Shown here: positions 11,127 to 22,770 of the stretch, in pieces | Layout: each line of letters begins with the position of its first letter | Numbering within the stretch: the first letter of the stretch is position 1 | Source of the DNA: Neonectria sp. B-13 | Taxonomy: Eukaryota > Ascomycota > Sordariomycetes > Hypocreales > Nectriaceae | Direction of reading: 5' to 3' | Length of the DNA stretch: 64,000 nucleotides | Assembly (NCBI GenBank): GCA_002682825.1 | Contig: NOKP01000011.1 | Span: 310,420 to 374,419, forward strand | Translations under genes and position numbers: made by a program | Notes under the pieces: generated by a model | The model's input: the letters and a program-made list of their open reading frames with translations, nothing else | Databases searched by the model: none | Told to the model about the DNA's origin: nothing

Positions 11127-11720
11127 TGGATAGCAGGTGAAGTGTGAATAGCGTCATGGACAATCTGTATTAATAGATGGAAAAGGGATACCCGGAAATG
11201 AGAGAGATAGTTGTATAGTGAGAGTGTTGTCTAAGTGATGAGGGTGATGGGAATCTGTTTCGGTGTTGCGTTCTATCCAGCGGTCTTTCTTCCCCTCTGC
11301 TGATACTGGGTGTGTACCGCGAGTTGACTACACATCTTCAAGCTGTCTAGTAATCCAACGACGACGACAGTCTACTGCAAGCACCCTGTCACGATCCGCG
11401 GCGGGGAGTGGAGTTGGCGGGCGACTCGCTCTGTTCTGTGTGGGGGCATTCTACATGGATAAGTTCCGAGACGCACCGGTACATTTTGTAGTCTATATCG
11501 GGACGGGACGTCGTTGGCCCGGACCCGGGGCCGCGGAACTACATCTATGTGAATCCACATCGCCGACAGCTGCTCCCACGTCTGTCTGCTACAGCGTCCA
11601 AAGGAGGCTCTGAATACTGCATACTGCCCTTTTGTGTCTTCGGTTCGCAACCCGAGCCTTGTCTCGTCTCGTCTCGAGGGCTGAAAACTGACCGCTGCGA
11701 CTATCCGTCTGGCCGAAGCC
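11127..11720. other. Intergenic, presumed promoter of the Zn2Cys6 regulator
   Basis: Contains the presumed 3' untranslated region of the MYND-like gene and the promoter of the next gene. A direct repeat GTCTCGTCTCGTCTCG-like run lies just upstream of the start (about 11661-11680). No gene is supported here. Confidence 0.4.
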
Positions 11721-13913
11721 ATGGACGTGGACAACGTCGTCTCCTCCGCAGGCGAGGCCAGCGCCGCGGCTGCCTCGCGCAAGAGGGTTTCCACGGCGTG
11801 CGAGGCGTGCCGCGTGACCAAGATCAAGTGCGAGCCGAGCGAACAGCCCGGCGTGTGTCGCAAGTACGGCGTCCTCCAGCTTGTGTAGAACTGCTGCGTT
11901 CTCGCCATGCTTACATGTGGAACTGACGGGCGCTTTTGAAAAATTCTAGGTGCCTCGACTCTAAGAAAGAGTGCATCTCGCGGACGGGCCCGCGCACTCG
12001 CCGGCGGAGAACCAAATAGTAGGCTTACACGATGCGGCCGCGGACAAGTTGCCATGGACTCGGGCTGACCGTTTGTGTCGTGATATATCAGTGTCATCGA
12101 CGGCCCTCACCGGCAGAATCAACTGCCGCCGGCACCTGGCCCGTCCAAGACCTTCACCATTGACTTCGACGTGCCGTCTCTGCACGACGTCGACGAGAAC
12201 TTCGACTCGCTGCGCGACACGCACGCGCAGCTGATCGAGGCCATCTTCCCGCCGGAGCCGGACTCGGACCGCACGTCCTTTGTGTCGTCGCCCATGAACA
12301 TGGGCGTCTTCCCGACGCCGCCGTCCTCCCACAGCCACTCCATCCAGTCGCTGCACGCAAAGCCGCAGTTCAACGTCGACTCGGCCGCGTCGCTGCTGGC
12401 GTCGTTCCGCGGCATGCTGGTTCACTTCCCCTGCGTCATGCTGAAGCTCGAGGAGACCGTTGCCAGCCTTGCTGCGTCGCGTCCCTTCGTCTTGCTGGCT
12501 ATCCTCGCTGCGGCGTCTGGGTCGCGGACTCTACAGGGGCACACGCTGTATGATGAAGAGTTTCGGAAGGTGCTGGGTCTCAAGTTCGTAGCTGGCGGGG
12601 AGAGGAGCTTGGAGCTCCTCCAAGGCATACTCATCTACTGTGCCTGGTATGTAAACATTGTGCTTGTCCTGCTGGAACCCAAGGGCTGATTATTCAGGTA
12701 TCCCTTTCACCTCCGGCCCAAGAACAAGCAGGCCTTCCAGTATGTCCGTATGGCGCGGGATCTGGTCCGTGATCTCGAGTTGGACCAGCAGATGCCGGAG
12801 TTCAACAGCGGATCTAATTCCGAACTCGAGAAAGACCAGCTTGAGAAAGTTCGCACATATCTGTCTTGGTACTACGGGGTGTCACAGTATGTTCACTCCC
12901 ACAACCCGGGATCGTCTTACTCACGAGCAGTCCTAGTTTCATGTCGGCGTGGAAGAAGATGGACGACCTGCTGGCACCATTCACCAACTGGACAGCCACC
13001 TGCTGCGACACCCTGCAACGTTGCGCCGAGTGCGACGGCGACTTTGCCTTGAGTTATCTGGTGCGGTTTGCCAGTTACACCAACGCAGCATATACGGCGA
13101 TCCACGAGAACAAGGGCACGTCTCAGCACCAGAGTCAGCTGGTCCTTCTCGGTCTGGAGCTGCAGGACCGGGAGCTTCGCCAGACCATGATATCTCACAT
13201 TGCTCGCTCCGGTAGGTGTAGCTGGCCTAAACACATCGATCCCAAGCTTATGTTACTCTTCAGTGCCGGTCAAAATAGCAGCCATCTTCTTCAACATCTA
13301 CCTTAACGGCGGCTGCCTCCTGCGGATCGGCCGTTCCAAGACGGCCCCTCCGGGCTTCGTCGCTCCCACGGCTGCCAAGCTGCGATTGTGCGCCGAGAGC
13401 CTCAAGGCGCTCTTCACTTACATCCTCAGCGTCGGCCAGTCGACCTTCATCTCCTTCACCAGCATTGACTGGAGCAAGGTGATCCTCGCCGTGATCCTGG
13501 GCGTGCGCCTCTCCTTCCCACTGCCCGAGGTGCCGGACTGGGACGACGCCTGGGCGCGCAAGGAGATGCACTTTGTCGAGTTCCTGACGTACATGTGCGA
13601 AGGCGTGGACCTGACGTCCGTGAACACACGCGTCGACGTGCTGTCGGCCAGCCGCGTGGTGCTGCGCGTCGTCAAGGACAAGTACGACCGCCGGATGACG
13701 TTGCACACCAACGTCGCGGACAAGAGCACGCATGGGTGTCCGATGTTCGACAACAACATGGCGCCTTTCATCTCTTCGTGGGATGCAAACTTCGAATTAA
13801 GTGCCACGGCGCCGCCGCCAGCTCGGGGACCGGAGGGCCAGCAGCCCGTGTTCCATGACTTGTGGGCGACGATGACGATGGGATGGGCGGATGAGAAACC
13901 TGACGAGGAATAG
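11721..13913 (+). CDS. Zn(II)2Cys6 fungal transcription factor
   Basis: Exons 11721-11863, 11950-12018, 12092-12646, 12698-12886, 12931-13211 and 13264-13913 join to 628 residues. The binuclear zinc cluster is at residues 30-60: CEACRVTKIKC, then CRKCLDSKKEC, spaced C-x2-C-x6-C and C-x2-C-x6-C. A basic RTRRRRTK segment follows. The first intron splits the zinc cluster, a common arrangement in this family. The middle part (around LLQGILIYCAWYPFHL and YVRMARDLVRDLEL) is the typical helical fungal-specific regulatory region. The target genes are unknown. The nearest gene upstream is the MYND-like protein on the same strand; there is no biosynthetic cluster beside it. Exon 2 would run into TAGTAG without the intron at 12019-12091, so that splice is required. 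Confidence 0.85.
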
Positions 13914-14259
13914 ATGCTGTCGTTCACTTAAGCCACAGCAGCGAGGCTTGGTGTCTTGTCTTGTATTGTATGCCACGGGCAGAGACGAAGCGGGGAAGAA
14001 TCATGTTACATCTTTCGTTGCTGAGCGGAGGGTTTCTTGTCCGAAGAAAGGCCAACACACGCAAGGGATGATTGTCGATGGCAAAGGATGGAAATGGACA
14101 GCTTCACTTAGACTGACTCATGACGCAAATGGAAGAGAAAGGCAAATTGACAAGCAACAACTACAAGACAACATCCAATCTAGTCCATTCACCTTCTCAC
14201 CTCTATGGCGCAGACAACAATCCACCGTGTGCCCTTCGACTCCATCCCCGCCACCGCGA

Positions 14260-14800
14260 CATGTCCATGATCGACTCACTGGACGGCGACGGCTCCCGCA
14301 TCACATCATTCACGACGGCCGACGCTGATATTTGAGACTACGAGCGTTGCTGAGTCCGATGCCGATGGCGAGGGTGTGGAAGCCAGGGCTGCCGAGTTTG
14401 GGGTTGTTAAGCTGGCTAACCACGGCGGCTCGAATGCGACCGAGTTGAAGACGTTTATGGACCCCTCGCCTACGTTAACTTACCCGAGGACTGGCGCAGG
14501 GGAGCTTGATTCCGTGGAGAAAAGGACCTACCTGGTATTTGGAATAAGACGAGGAAGCTTAGGATCATAGTTGTGATTACGAATACATGCAAGGCCCAAA
14601 ATCAGGCTTGAGATCACTCAGGGTTATGACTATGTACGATCTGTCAACACTAACTCTTCCCTGCTCTTTGATCCATCTCATCTCACCCGCCACCTTAACA
14701 CTGAGATCCTCGTCCATAAGCCCGGCTTCTCGGGCCGCATGATCGTCGATATGGCCATCTTCTATAGGCCCTTTGAACACAAGCCGCCATTGCTGTTCTC
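14260..14800 (+). pseudogene. Possible decayed coding stretch in several frames
   Basis: Protein-like sequence passes from frame to frame without splice signals. One frame carries SLDGDGSRITSFTTADAD and stops at 14333. One base off, a second frame continues with TTSVAESDADGEGVEARAAE and NHGGSNATELKTFMDPS to a stop at 14568. After it the same frame reopens with RPKIRLEITQGYDYVRS, LLFDPSHLTRHLNTEILV and GFSGRMIVDMAIFYRPFE. The pattern suggests a gene broken by a one-base shift and in-frame stops. No family is secure; a DUF1769-like origin crossed my mind but is only a guess. A competing antisense frame (14577-14873) has no better support. Confidence 0.25.
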
Positions 14801-14869
14801 CACGTGTTTCACACCCTATCGCACTTACACGGATCGTCATTTTCAACCTCTCTCCTCTCACACCCCCGA

Positions 14870-17543
14870 GCATCGAGGCTACAGAGCGAACCTGCCAATG
14901 ACCCCATCGCCACCTCCAACCACCACCTCCCTTGATCTGCCGACCCTCTCTCGTCTGCGTGGCGTCATGGTGTCCTCACCACTCGTTTCTCCCATATCGA
15001 GCTTCCGTGTCGGTGCTGGCCTGTCCATTGCCTCCAGCCACTCGGCCGCAGCCTGCCATGGCGCATGCATCCATCATCAAACGGCTAGCTATCCACCGCG
15101 CGTATTTCGCAGGAATAACCCCTGGCCGGTTCCATCCATCCATCCATCCTTGGTATTTGATCCCCACCCAGGGAACATCTCTCCAAAAGGAAATGCAACT
15201 CGACTGCTTGGCCCTCCAAACGTGACCGCCACCCCGGTTGCCCAGTTGTTTCGTCAGCTGCGAGGACCTGGTAGAAGGGGGGTATATCGCTGCTGTTATG
15301 TATCAGGGACCCCTCCACACCGAGAAATGCAAGGCTCTTTCTTTCCCACATGATACCGGCATCTGCAGTTTGTCGGCTTTGGTCCATTCATCGTCCATCC
15401 TTCCTATCGGTACTACCGTGACAGCTTCCCACCAGCCACACCCACACTTACACACAACCACTTACACGACAACTTAACTTACACCACCACACCACCAAAG
15501 GGAAAAGCCGCTGTCCTCTTCTGCTCGCGGATAACCACGTCGTACCACACTTGCCTACGCATGCACTGCCAGTCACCACTCGATCCCTGCTTCCCCTCCC
15601 TTGCCTTGCCTTGCCTTACCCTCGCCTCGGCCCTGGGGCCTTCATCCCACCATCACATCACCGTCACCACTACCCTCGGTCCCTATCTAAGGGACCGGCC
15701 CGTGGGTATCCCGTCCGTCCCACCCTCCATCCCGCCACCCTTTCTTTAGTAACATGTCATCACCTGCCAGTTCGACGCGGTAAATCCCTTGATACAACGC
15801 TGCGCCTTCCTCGCGTGCGTCGCCATCTTTGGACGGGCCGTTTAACAAGAAAACCTGCACCAGCTATGACTGGTGAATCTTCACATGCCTAAACCCACCC
15901 TCCAATACACGTTGCCCGGGCTTCAAACAGGTCGCAATGAGACAGGGCCTCTCAGGCCCCCTCACCAATGGAACCATAACCGCAGACCAAACACCAAGCA
16001 TTCGGCACATTCGGGGTGCACAAAGGTCGTCATACCAGAGTCATTCGTTCTCCCTTTGTTCTACATCATCGAAAATATGGACAAGTCACAAAGTAACTGG
16101 TAACTGCGGTTTGCATTGGATCTAAAGTCAAACATGCCTGGGACACGTCGGCTTTCCATCATGAAGCATGTAGTTGGTGACTGCCTGACCGCGCACTTGT
16201 ACCATCAAAGTCCGAACAAGGCAATACAGCATTGGCATAAATAAACAGAATAACTAAGAAACGCCATGCTTGATACCCATCCCCCAAAAACGCGACCCCT
16301 TTACGGAGCTGTTGAACAAGAAAGCAAGGTGAATTCCAATCAGCTCCATCCTGTTCCCTTCCTAAAACGACACCAATTGAACTTAAACCAATGGCTGAAC
16401 ATGCCCATAGATCCATAGGCCTCCGGTGTCCAGCATGTCCAGAACCAGGGCGTCGACATCCCCCAGAGTGTGATACAGCGCCAGGTTCGCGGTGGCTGAC
16501 CAGATGTGAAAACCCAGATAATGCAGACGCTATTTGCTCCTATGCCAGGGGGTATTTGCTGGCATGCGTTCGTTAATCCGTATCCTCATGTATCCATTCC
16601 GATGCTCCTTCCGTCGAATGCGATGCGGTGCGGAACGGCCGCCCCTGTTTCTTCCTATGCTCCAACCAGCCCAAAACGTATCCTTGTCGTCCTAGAGAAC
16701 TCCCAGCGTTGCAAGGCCAAGTTCTCATAATTGTCCACCCAAAAAAGTAAATGTTTCGGCATTCTTCCGATCTCGGTTCTTTGTGCCTCAAGTCGTCCTC
16801 GTTTTCTCCCTCTTTTTTTTTTGTTTTGGCCCACTTGTTCCCCTTTTGCCTTTTTTATCCGTCTTGCTCCGATGCAGTGTGTAGTGAGATTTCCGAAATA
16901 TAAGGGTTTGAATAGAAAGGCGAACGGGAATTTTGCCTGAATATCCGCAATATCGATCGCCCATGATTTCTTTCGTGACCTTCAATGTCAAAGCCTCCAG
17001 ATTCGTAGTCAACCCAAATTCCTTGCATATGCTGAGTGATCGATCCTAAAACTCCTGCTCAAAAGATCCGGTGAGGCGTCCAGTTCCGGCAGATATCGTG
17101 ATGTGGTAAACAAATGGTACGACTGGGATTGTGTGACGCCCGAGCCAAATGCTAGACCATCCGGACCAACCGCGCGCCATGCTCGATGCGACAGAAATGC
17201 TGACCAGAAACCAAGTAAAAAGAAACCCAATATAACCAGCAAAATAAAAGATCAACTCCCCCATGACCAAGTCGAACCATCCAGGATCTGACCGAGTCAG
17301 ACTCCTGACCTCACAGAGGTCATAAATTCTCAGGCCTTGTCCTAAACGTAGAGGGGAATCATCCAAGTGTAAAATCCAACTCAACACCGAAAAGGAAACA
17401 ATAAAAGATCTAGTAGGTGCTCGATGTAAAAAGTCATGACTGATTGATGTTGCGAATACCGCGCGATGAAAAAGAAAAAAGGCAAACAGTTGTTGAAATA
17501 GTAAGAGACCTCAGGTTGTTTGCTTTCCGAACGAATCTTTCAA
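14870..17543. other. Gene-free intergenic region
   Basis: No coding region, RNA gene or mobile element can be supported. The plus strand is pyrimidine-rich from about 15400 to 15760, with a (TCCA)n run at 15131-15150 and a TTGCC repeat near 15599-15616. A T-run lies at about 16813-16824. The part next to 17543 is presumably the 3' untranslated region of the WHI3-like gene. Confidence 0.5.
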
Positions 17544-19124
17544 CTATCTCCCCATCATATGAGGAGGAAGAAAACTCGGCGGTGCGTTGTTGAGGACTCC
17601 GTTGGGGGTCGCAGCCATGGGACCGCCATACATAGGCCCATTCCAACCATTGTTGACAAGCCCTGGGAATCCCGCCATGGCGTAAGGATGGCCATGCCCG
17701 GCATTCAAGGCTGGAGGGCCATGATAGTTGCCGCGACCAGACCCGAGACCAGGTGGTGCGGAGAGTCCCGGTGGAGGGCCATTGGTGGTTGCAAACCCGT
17801 TGGCTGACCCGGCCATTGACCCGTTCATCGCTGCGAGGGTAGCCGAGTTGCTCTGGCTCGGCGCTTGTCCGGACCTGACCCCAAGGGGGTTCTTGGAGAA
17901 GCTCAGTCGAATGCCGCCTTTGACACTGTTGTGCAAGAGCTGGCCATAAAGCTCATGTAGGGCCTTGGTCGCAAACGACACATCCTCAAATTCCACGAAA
18001 CACATGGGTCCATTCTGTTTGGTGCGGAAGCAGAGCCGTTTGTAGCCCCGTTGTTTGGAAAACATGGCCTTGAGCTCCTCCTCCGAAGTATCGATTGGGA
18101 GATTGCCGACGTAGAGAGTATTGCAAGGCGGATTCTGGTCGGCGGGGTTGACGGGCGGGAAGTTATGTCGCTGGTACGGCTGGCTACTCATCGGGTAAGC
18201 AATGCCTGGGCTTGATCCATTCATCGGAGACATGGGGCCGGGGTGCGCCGACATCGCTGTGATGTACGGAGGCAACGATGATGGCCCCGATGGCGGCTGA
18301 CTGTTCGTGTTAAGAGTCAGACCAGCCATCCTGCTGATGGGAATATGGGGCGCCGTTGCCCGCCTCTGGTTCGTTGCCCCGTTTTCGGCGTAAGCGACGG
18401 GGTCCTTTAAGAGATCGCTGGTCTCGTCGTCATCGGTAGAATCATTGGCAATAAGGGACTTTCCGGATATCCTCTGGGGTTCGGAAAGATGATTACCGAT
18501 GGGAGACTGCGGGGAGAAGAGGTTCTGGTAGTGGGCACTGGCATCTGGGTTGGGGAGTTCGTGACCAGGATATACCCCGTTTGACTGCGGGGAGATATTC
18601 TCGAGCGATTGAAAGGTACCATTGAAACGGGAAGGCTGTCGCGACCCAGGGCCTGAGGAAGCGGTCGACGAGGCAGAGCTAGAAGGGTTGGCTGAGACGG
18701 GATCGCTCGGATAGCGACGTGTTGACACGGGACTTGTGGAGAGAATATCGACGATCATTTCAGCGTCGTTTGAGATGTTGGAGCGGCCGTCCAGCATGTT
18801 CTTGGCTTCTCGCGCACCAGCCATGGTTCTGAATCTTAAGAGGGCGGAGCGAAAGCCCGCGTCTTCAGACTGTTCGACGGGAAGCAACTCGACATCGGCG
18901 AGTTCTTTGGACCAAACAACCATGAGTCGCAGAGACTCCTCGGATGTGTTCAGGGGTAGGCGGCGGATAAGGACGCGAACCATGGGTGAGGGCGAGTTGG
19001 AGAAGGGGGTGCCGACAGGCCTGGTTGCTTCGCGATCGAACATCATGCCCGTGGGATAGAGGGCTGGGGCGGGCATAACGGATCGGAGAGCGTGAGCAGG
19101 AGGTAGGAAACCCGGGGTAGCCAT
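17544..19124 (-). CDS. WHI3-type RRM RNA-binding protein
   Basis: A single exon of 526 residues from ATG at 19124. Residues about 48-120 form a divergent RRM-like segment (VRVLIRRLPL, then LLRFRTMAGAREAKNMLDG). A long Ser/Pro/Asn-rich linker follows. The canonical RRM is at about 335-415, with RNP2 LYVGNL and RNP1-like MCFVEFEDVSFA. The tail is Gly/Asn/Pro-rich. This order and the C-terminal RRM match WHI3-like proteins, which bind mRNAs of cyclins in the cytoplasm and help control cell size and nuclear cycling. The frame stays open upstream to 19262, where CACTAG precedes it; that looks like the acceptor of an intron in the 5' leader (possible donor near 19473), so a longer N-terminus is possible. 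The ATG chosen starts MATPGFLPPAH. Confidence 0.85.
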   Translation of the reverse strand: MATPGFLPPAHALRSVMPAPALYPTGMMFDREATRPVGTPFSNSPSPMVRVLIRRLPLNTSEESLRLMVVWSKELADVELLPVEQSEDAGFRSALLRFRTMAGAREAKNMLDGRSNISNDAEMIVDILSTSPVSTRRYPSDPVSANPSSSASSTASSGPGSRQPSRFNGTFQSLENISPQSNGVYPGHELPNPDASAHYQNLFSPQSPIGNHLSEPQRISGKSLIANDSTDDDETSDLLKDPVAYAENGATNQRRATAPHIPISRMAGLTLNTNSQPPSGPSSLPPYITAMSAHPGPMSPMNGSSPGIAYPMSSQPYQRHNFPPVNPADQNPPCNTLYVGNLPIDTSEEELKAMFSKQRGYKRLCFRTKQNGPMCFVEFEDVSFATKALHELYGQLLHNSVKGGIRLSFSKNPLGVRSGQAPSQSNSATLAAMNGSMAGSANGFATTNGPPPGLSAPPGLGSGRGNYHGPPALNAGHGHPYAMAGFPGLVNNGWNGPMYGGPMAATPNGVLNNAPPSFLPPHMMGR

Positions 19125-19585
19125 GGCACTAAAGTCGGTGACAGTGGTGGCGGCGGTGGTGGTTGAGGAGGAATAGGGAGTTGCGCGGTTGGAATGTTGT
19201 ATTGTCGGGAACGCGACTGTCGATGCGCCGGCTGGTGGTGCACTCAGGTCGGCGTTCACCACCTAGTGATGAGGTGCATGCGCTGGGACCAGACCTAATT
19301 CGCTGGATCAAGAGGATCTGGGGCCGAATGCGACGATCGTGGAGATCTGAAGACTGGGGGTTAGTCGCAATTGCGAGTGTCGCGATGACGGTGACGGCTG
19401 CGGGTATAACGGGAGTCGCAGAGTCGCAAAGGAAGGATGTCGGGGAGAGGCGCGACAGAGAGAACTAAAGTACCTGAGTGAGCGGTGATGGTACGTGATC
19501 CTGACGCGGTAAGATTCGGAGCTTGGCGAGCGTGCGACGGCGGGAGGTGAGGAGGAAGGCAGCGTAGGTCGGCAATCAAAACAGG

Positions 19586-19610
19586 GACCAGAACCAGAAC
19601 CAGAACCAGG
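19586..19610. repeat. Short (ACCAGA)n repeat
   Basis: Four near-perfect copies of a six-base unit lie in the leader of the WHI3-like gene. Confidence 0.8.
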
Positions 19611-20406
19611 AAGCGCAGGAGGGGTGAAGCGCTGGGTCGGCTGAGGGAATTGGACGTGGATAAGAGTTGCGACAGAGAAGCTGGAAGAGACCTGCTGGAG
19701 GGCGACGATGTAGAAGCGATGGGGGGAAAAGTAGCGCGAGATGAGGGCGTGAGGAGCGAGGGCGAGTGGGCGTGGAAGAGGGAGAGAGGGTGTGAGTGAG
19801 AGAGCGCGACAGAGTCGCAGTGGGCGGGAGTGGTGCGAGGTGAAGTGTCCCGGCGTAGGGGAGGGAGATGGGGTGCAGGAAGGGGGGGCGCCGTAGTTAA
19901 TGTACGGCGCGGCACACCAACGCGCAGCCAAGAAAGAAGCAAAGCGGTATTAGCAGCGGTATTAGGAGCGGTACTAGTAGGCGTAGTAGCGGCGGTAGTA
20001 GTCGCAGCTGTAGCGGTAGAGCGGTAGTGGTCGCAGCGCAGGCGGGCACGAGCGCAAGGCGAGGTTGAGCGATGTACCACTGCACGCCGAGGTCTGGGAC
20101 GGATGAGGAGGGAGCGGCGGACGGCGGGCGGAGGGGACACCGTACACGGGATGGATCCAAAACCAAAAAGCGAGCGAGGCGAAGGGGGCGGGCGAGTGAG
20201 AGAGCAAGGAAGAGCGAGGAGGTGGGCGGCCCGACAGGGAGGGGATAGCTAAGGTCAAGGTAGAAGTACTCCGTAGATTGAAGGAAGAAGGGAGAAGGGA
20301 GAAGGGCGAGCGCGTTGTGTGGATGGTTGGCTCGTGGCTCGTGGCTCGTGGCTCGTTGGCGCTGGCTCGCTAGGTAGTTCTAGGTGGTCTAGGTGGATGG
20401 AAGAAG

Positions 20407-20530
20407 GTGATGGATGGATGGATGGATGGATGGGTGGATGGTGGAATGGGATGGGATGGGATGGGATGGGTGGGGAGAGGAAGGGAGGGACAAGAGGGAC
20501 AAGAGGGACGAGAGGGGCAGGAGGGACAGG
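20407..20530. repeat. Compound microsatellite (GATG)n, (ATGGG)n and a GGGACAAGA repeat
   Basis: A four-base GATG repeat (about 20407-20442) passes into a five-base ATGGG repeat (about 20446-20470). A nine-base unit resembling GGGACAAGA follows, in four or five diverging copies to about 20530. Such arrays are prone to copy-number change. Confidence 0.9.
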
Positions 20531-22727
20531 AGAAGAAGTATGTGATGGTGGTGAGCAACAGCGTCTCTGGTCGAGCTGGTGAGGGTCCCGTATGTATTCG
20601 TACACTTGGTCCGTCGGGCTGGCTTCTTGCCAGGTTGCTTCATCAACGCTTGCCGCTTGCTTTCTGCTTGCTTGGTCGAAGGCGCAACACAGAGCGTTCA
20701 GACTTCAGTGTGCGGGAGTGAGGGTGGGCTCTCTCTCTGCCGTCAATGTCAACCAAAGACACCCCCCCTGAAGGACGGATGGATTGAGATTGATTCTGAG
20801 GCGCTGTCGTGCTTGGTGGTGTGGCCCCTCCCCCCCCCGTTTCTGTTTTCTGGGTCAGCTCGCTGCACTCGCTGCAATCGCTCTGCTGGTTCGCTTCTCA
20901 CTTGCTTGGATCCCCCTGGCCAGGGCCTGGCCAAGCTGGGCCGCTTGGATCGATGCTGGATCGCTGGGACGCCGGGTCCGCTGGGGATTCACCCGTAGCA
21001 CCCAAGAGCCGGGGATGAGGGTCCGCCCCAGGGAAGCTTGGACCGAATCGGAATGGGTTGGGAGCTGTGGATGGCCTGTGCTTGGCTTGCTCGAGTGACG
21101 GGATGTGGAGGGGTCAACGGGATGATGATGTTGACGACGATGATGGTGATTATGATGATTATAATCCTAGTCGTAGATGATGACAGGTACCGAACTTACC
21201 ACATAGCACAGCTCAACAAAGCTCGCTTAACAAACGTGCCAAGTGCGTGCGTGCGACCGCCGTTGAGAGCCCATGAATGCGACACGCTTGCCTGTTCCGA
21301 CGTTGCGTGGATGGGTAGTACTTGTTGAAGACGATGTTCATACATGATAGTGATGCTTGTACTGATGGCGAAGCTGCTGGTACTCTACAAAGTACTGGGT
21401 AGCTCTGGCTCCTCAGCCGTTGACCGAGGAGCACCGATCGATTGATGTCATCTCGTGTCGACCCTGATATGTGACGAGTGGGTAGGAGGTAGGGTTGCGA
21501 CGGGTGGGTGTGCGACGGATACCTCCTCGAAAGGTGGTGCAGATGGGGGAGCATTGAGCAAAAGGCTGGGGTGGATCCAACTCTCGGGCATGCGCTGCGC
21601 TGCGCGCGAGCTTACTGTAGAAGTGCATATGTATTAGAAGTGCATATGGATGGTATCGATGGACACGCAGGTCAGACTGTAGATGGCGGATTGCATTCCC
21701 TACAAGCATCCATGACCTGCAACTCAGATGACATTGGGTTGAGGAACATTGGACTGGCATTCATTGGACCAGGAGAACCCTTGTGAACAGAAGGGACTAT
21801 CCAAATCCCAAGGCATCACCTTGGCGGCAGCCCGAGCTTTGCTTTTTTGTTCCGAAGTCTGCTCCCTAGTATGCTTCAGATGGGCAGAATGTGACGGCAC
21901 TGTACTCGTACCTGCACACCTGTTCTGAACAGAACTCTCTGATGTCAGAGCCAACGGGAGCGAGAGCGGAACAGCAAGTGGAAGTGGAAGTGGGGTGCCT
22001 GGGGGTGTCCGCAAATTGGCGCGAGATCGTTTTGGCTCCAACGCTATCGTACCAATCGGAGAGCGATCGCATTGGGTGGTGCAAAGTTAAAACATGACGA
22101 AAGAGAGCTCGTCTGGCATCTAGTGATGGACCCGAGACACCTCGATGCTCTGCCCGGTGGAGACTAACGAGGATTGATATAAACGCTAATAACTGCGCGA
22201 GTATTGCAAAAAGCAAATCCTGACTTGGGGGGAACGACGAGTGCTGCCTTCTTCGTCGCGAGGGGGGAAAAACGAGGCGAGGCGAGGGGCGCCAGGGGCC
22301 AACAGCCGGTGGCTGTACTGGGTGTGCGCTTGGGACCGGTAGTTGGCTTTGTTGCAGCGCCCGCGAAGAGTGCTGACCGTTTTGTGCATCAGTTGCGTTA
22401 GGCGGTAGTGGAAACTACCAGCCCTGCGTCTTCGACTCCAGGCCGTCGTTTACTACCGGAGTTAGTTGGACTGTGAGACAGAGAAAGCCTACATAGTACA
22501 AGTAGGGGGATGGGGTGGCATTGGTGGCTCTCTGTCGCGGGGCAAATGATGGTGGTGGCTTCGTGCCCACGCAGCCAAGCCGTGAATTAATTCATCTTAA
22601 TGCCGTGCTGCTGTGTACCGCGAGCTGCTGCGCTGCGATGCGCTGCACTGCACGGCGCCCCCAAGGACCCGCGGGAAGCAGTGCTGCTGCGTTGCATGAA
22701 AGGAGCGGCTGCGTGTTGTACGACAGT

Positions 22728-22770
22728 GGGAGTGTGAGTGTGAGTGGGAGTGGGAGTGGTAGTGGGAGTG
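22728..22770. repeat. GTGGGA/GTGTGA hexamer repeat
   Basis: About seven imperfect six-base units in tandem. Confidence 0.75.

Larger units (their letters stand above)
19125..20604 (-). promoter_or_regulatory. Long pyrimidine-rich leader and promoter of the WHI3-like gene
   Basis: Read on the minus strand this is heavily CT-rich and interrupted by simple repeats, as is usual for long 5' leaders of fungal regulatory genes. A possible leader intron runs from about 19473 to 19263. All open frames here are low-complexity (Ser, Pro, Leu, Arg) and I reject them as genes. Confidence 0.45.

Noticed and set aside
17046..17387. 113-codon hydrophobic minus-strand frame downstream of the WHI3-like gene
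   Set aside because: Lies where the WHI3 3' untranslated region is expected; several overlapping frames; no family.
19361..20140. 259-codon minus-strand frame upstream of the WHI3-like gene
   Set aside because: Ser/Pro/Thr/Arg low-complexity translation of a CT-rich leader.
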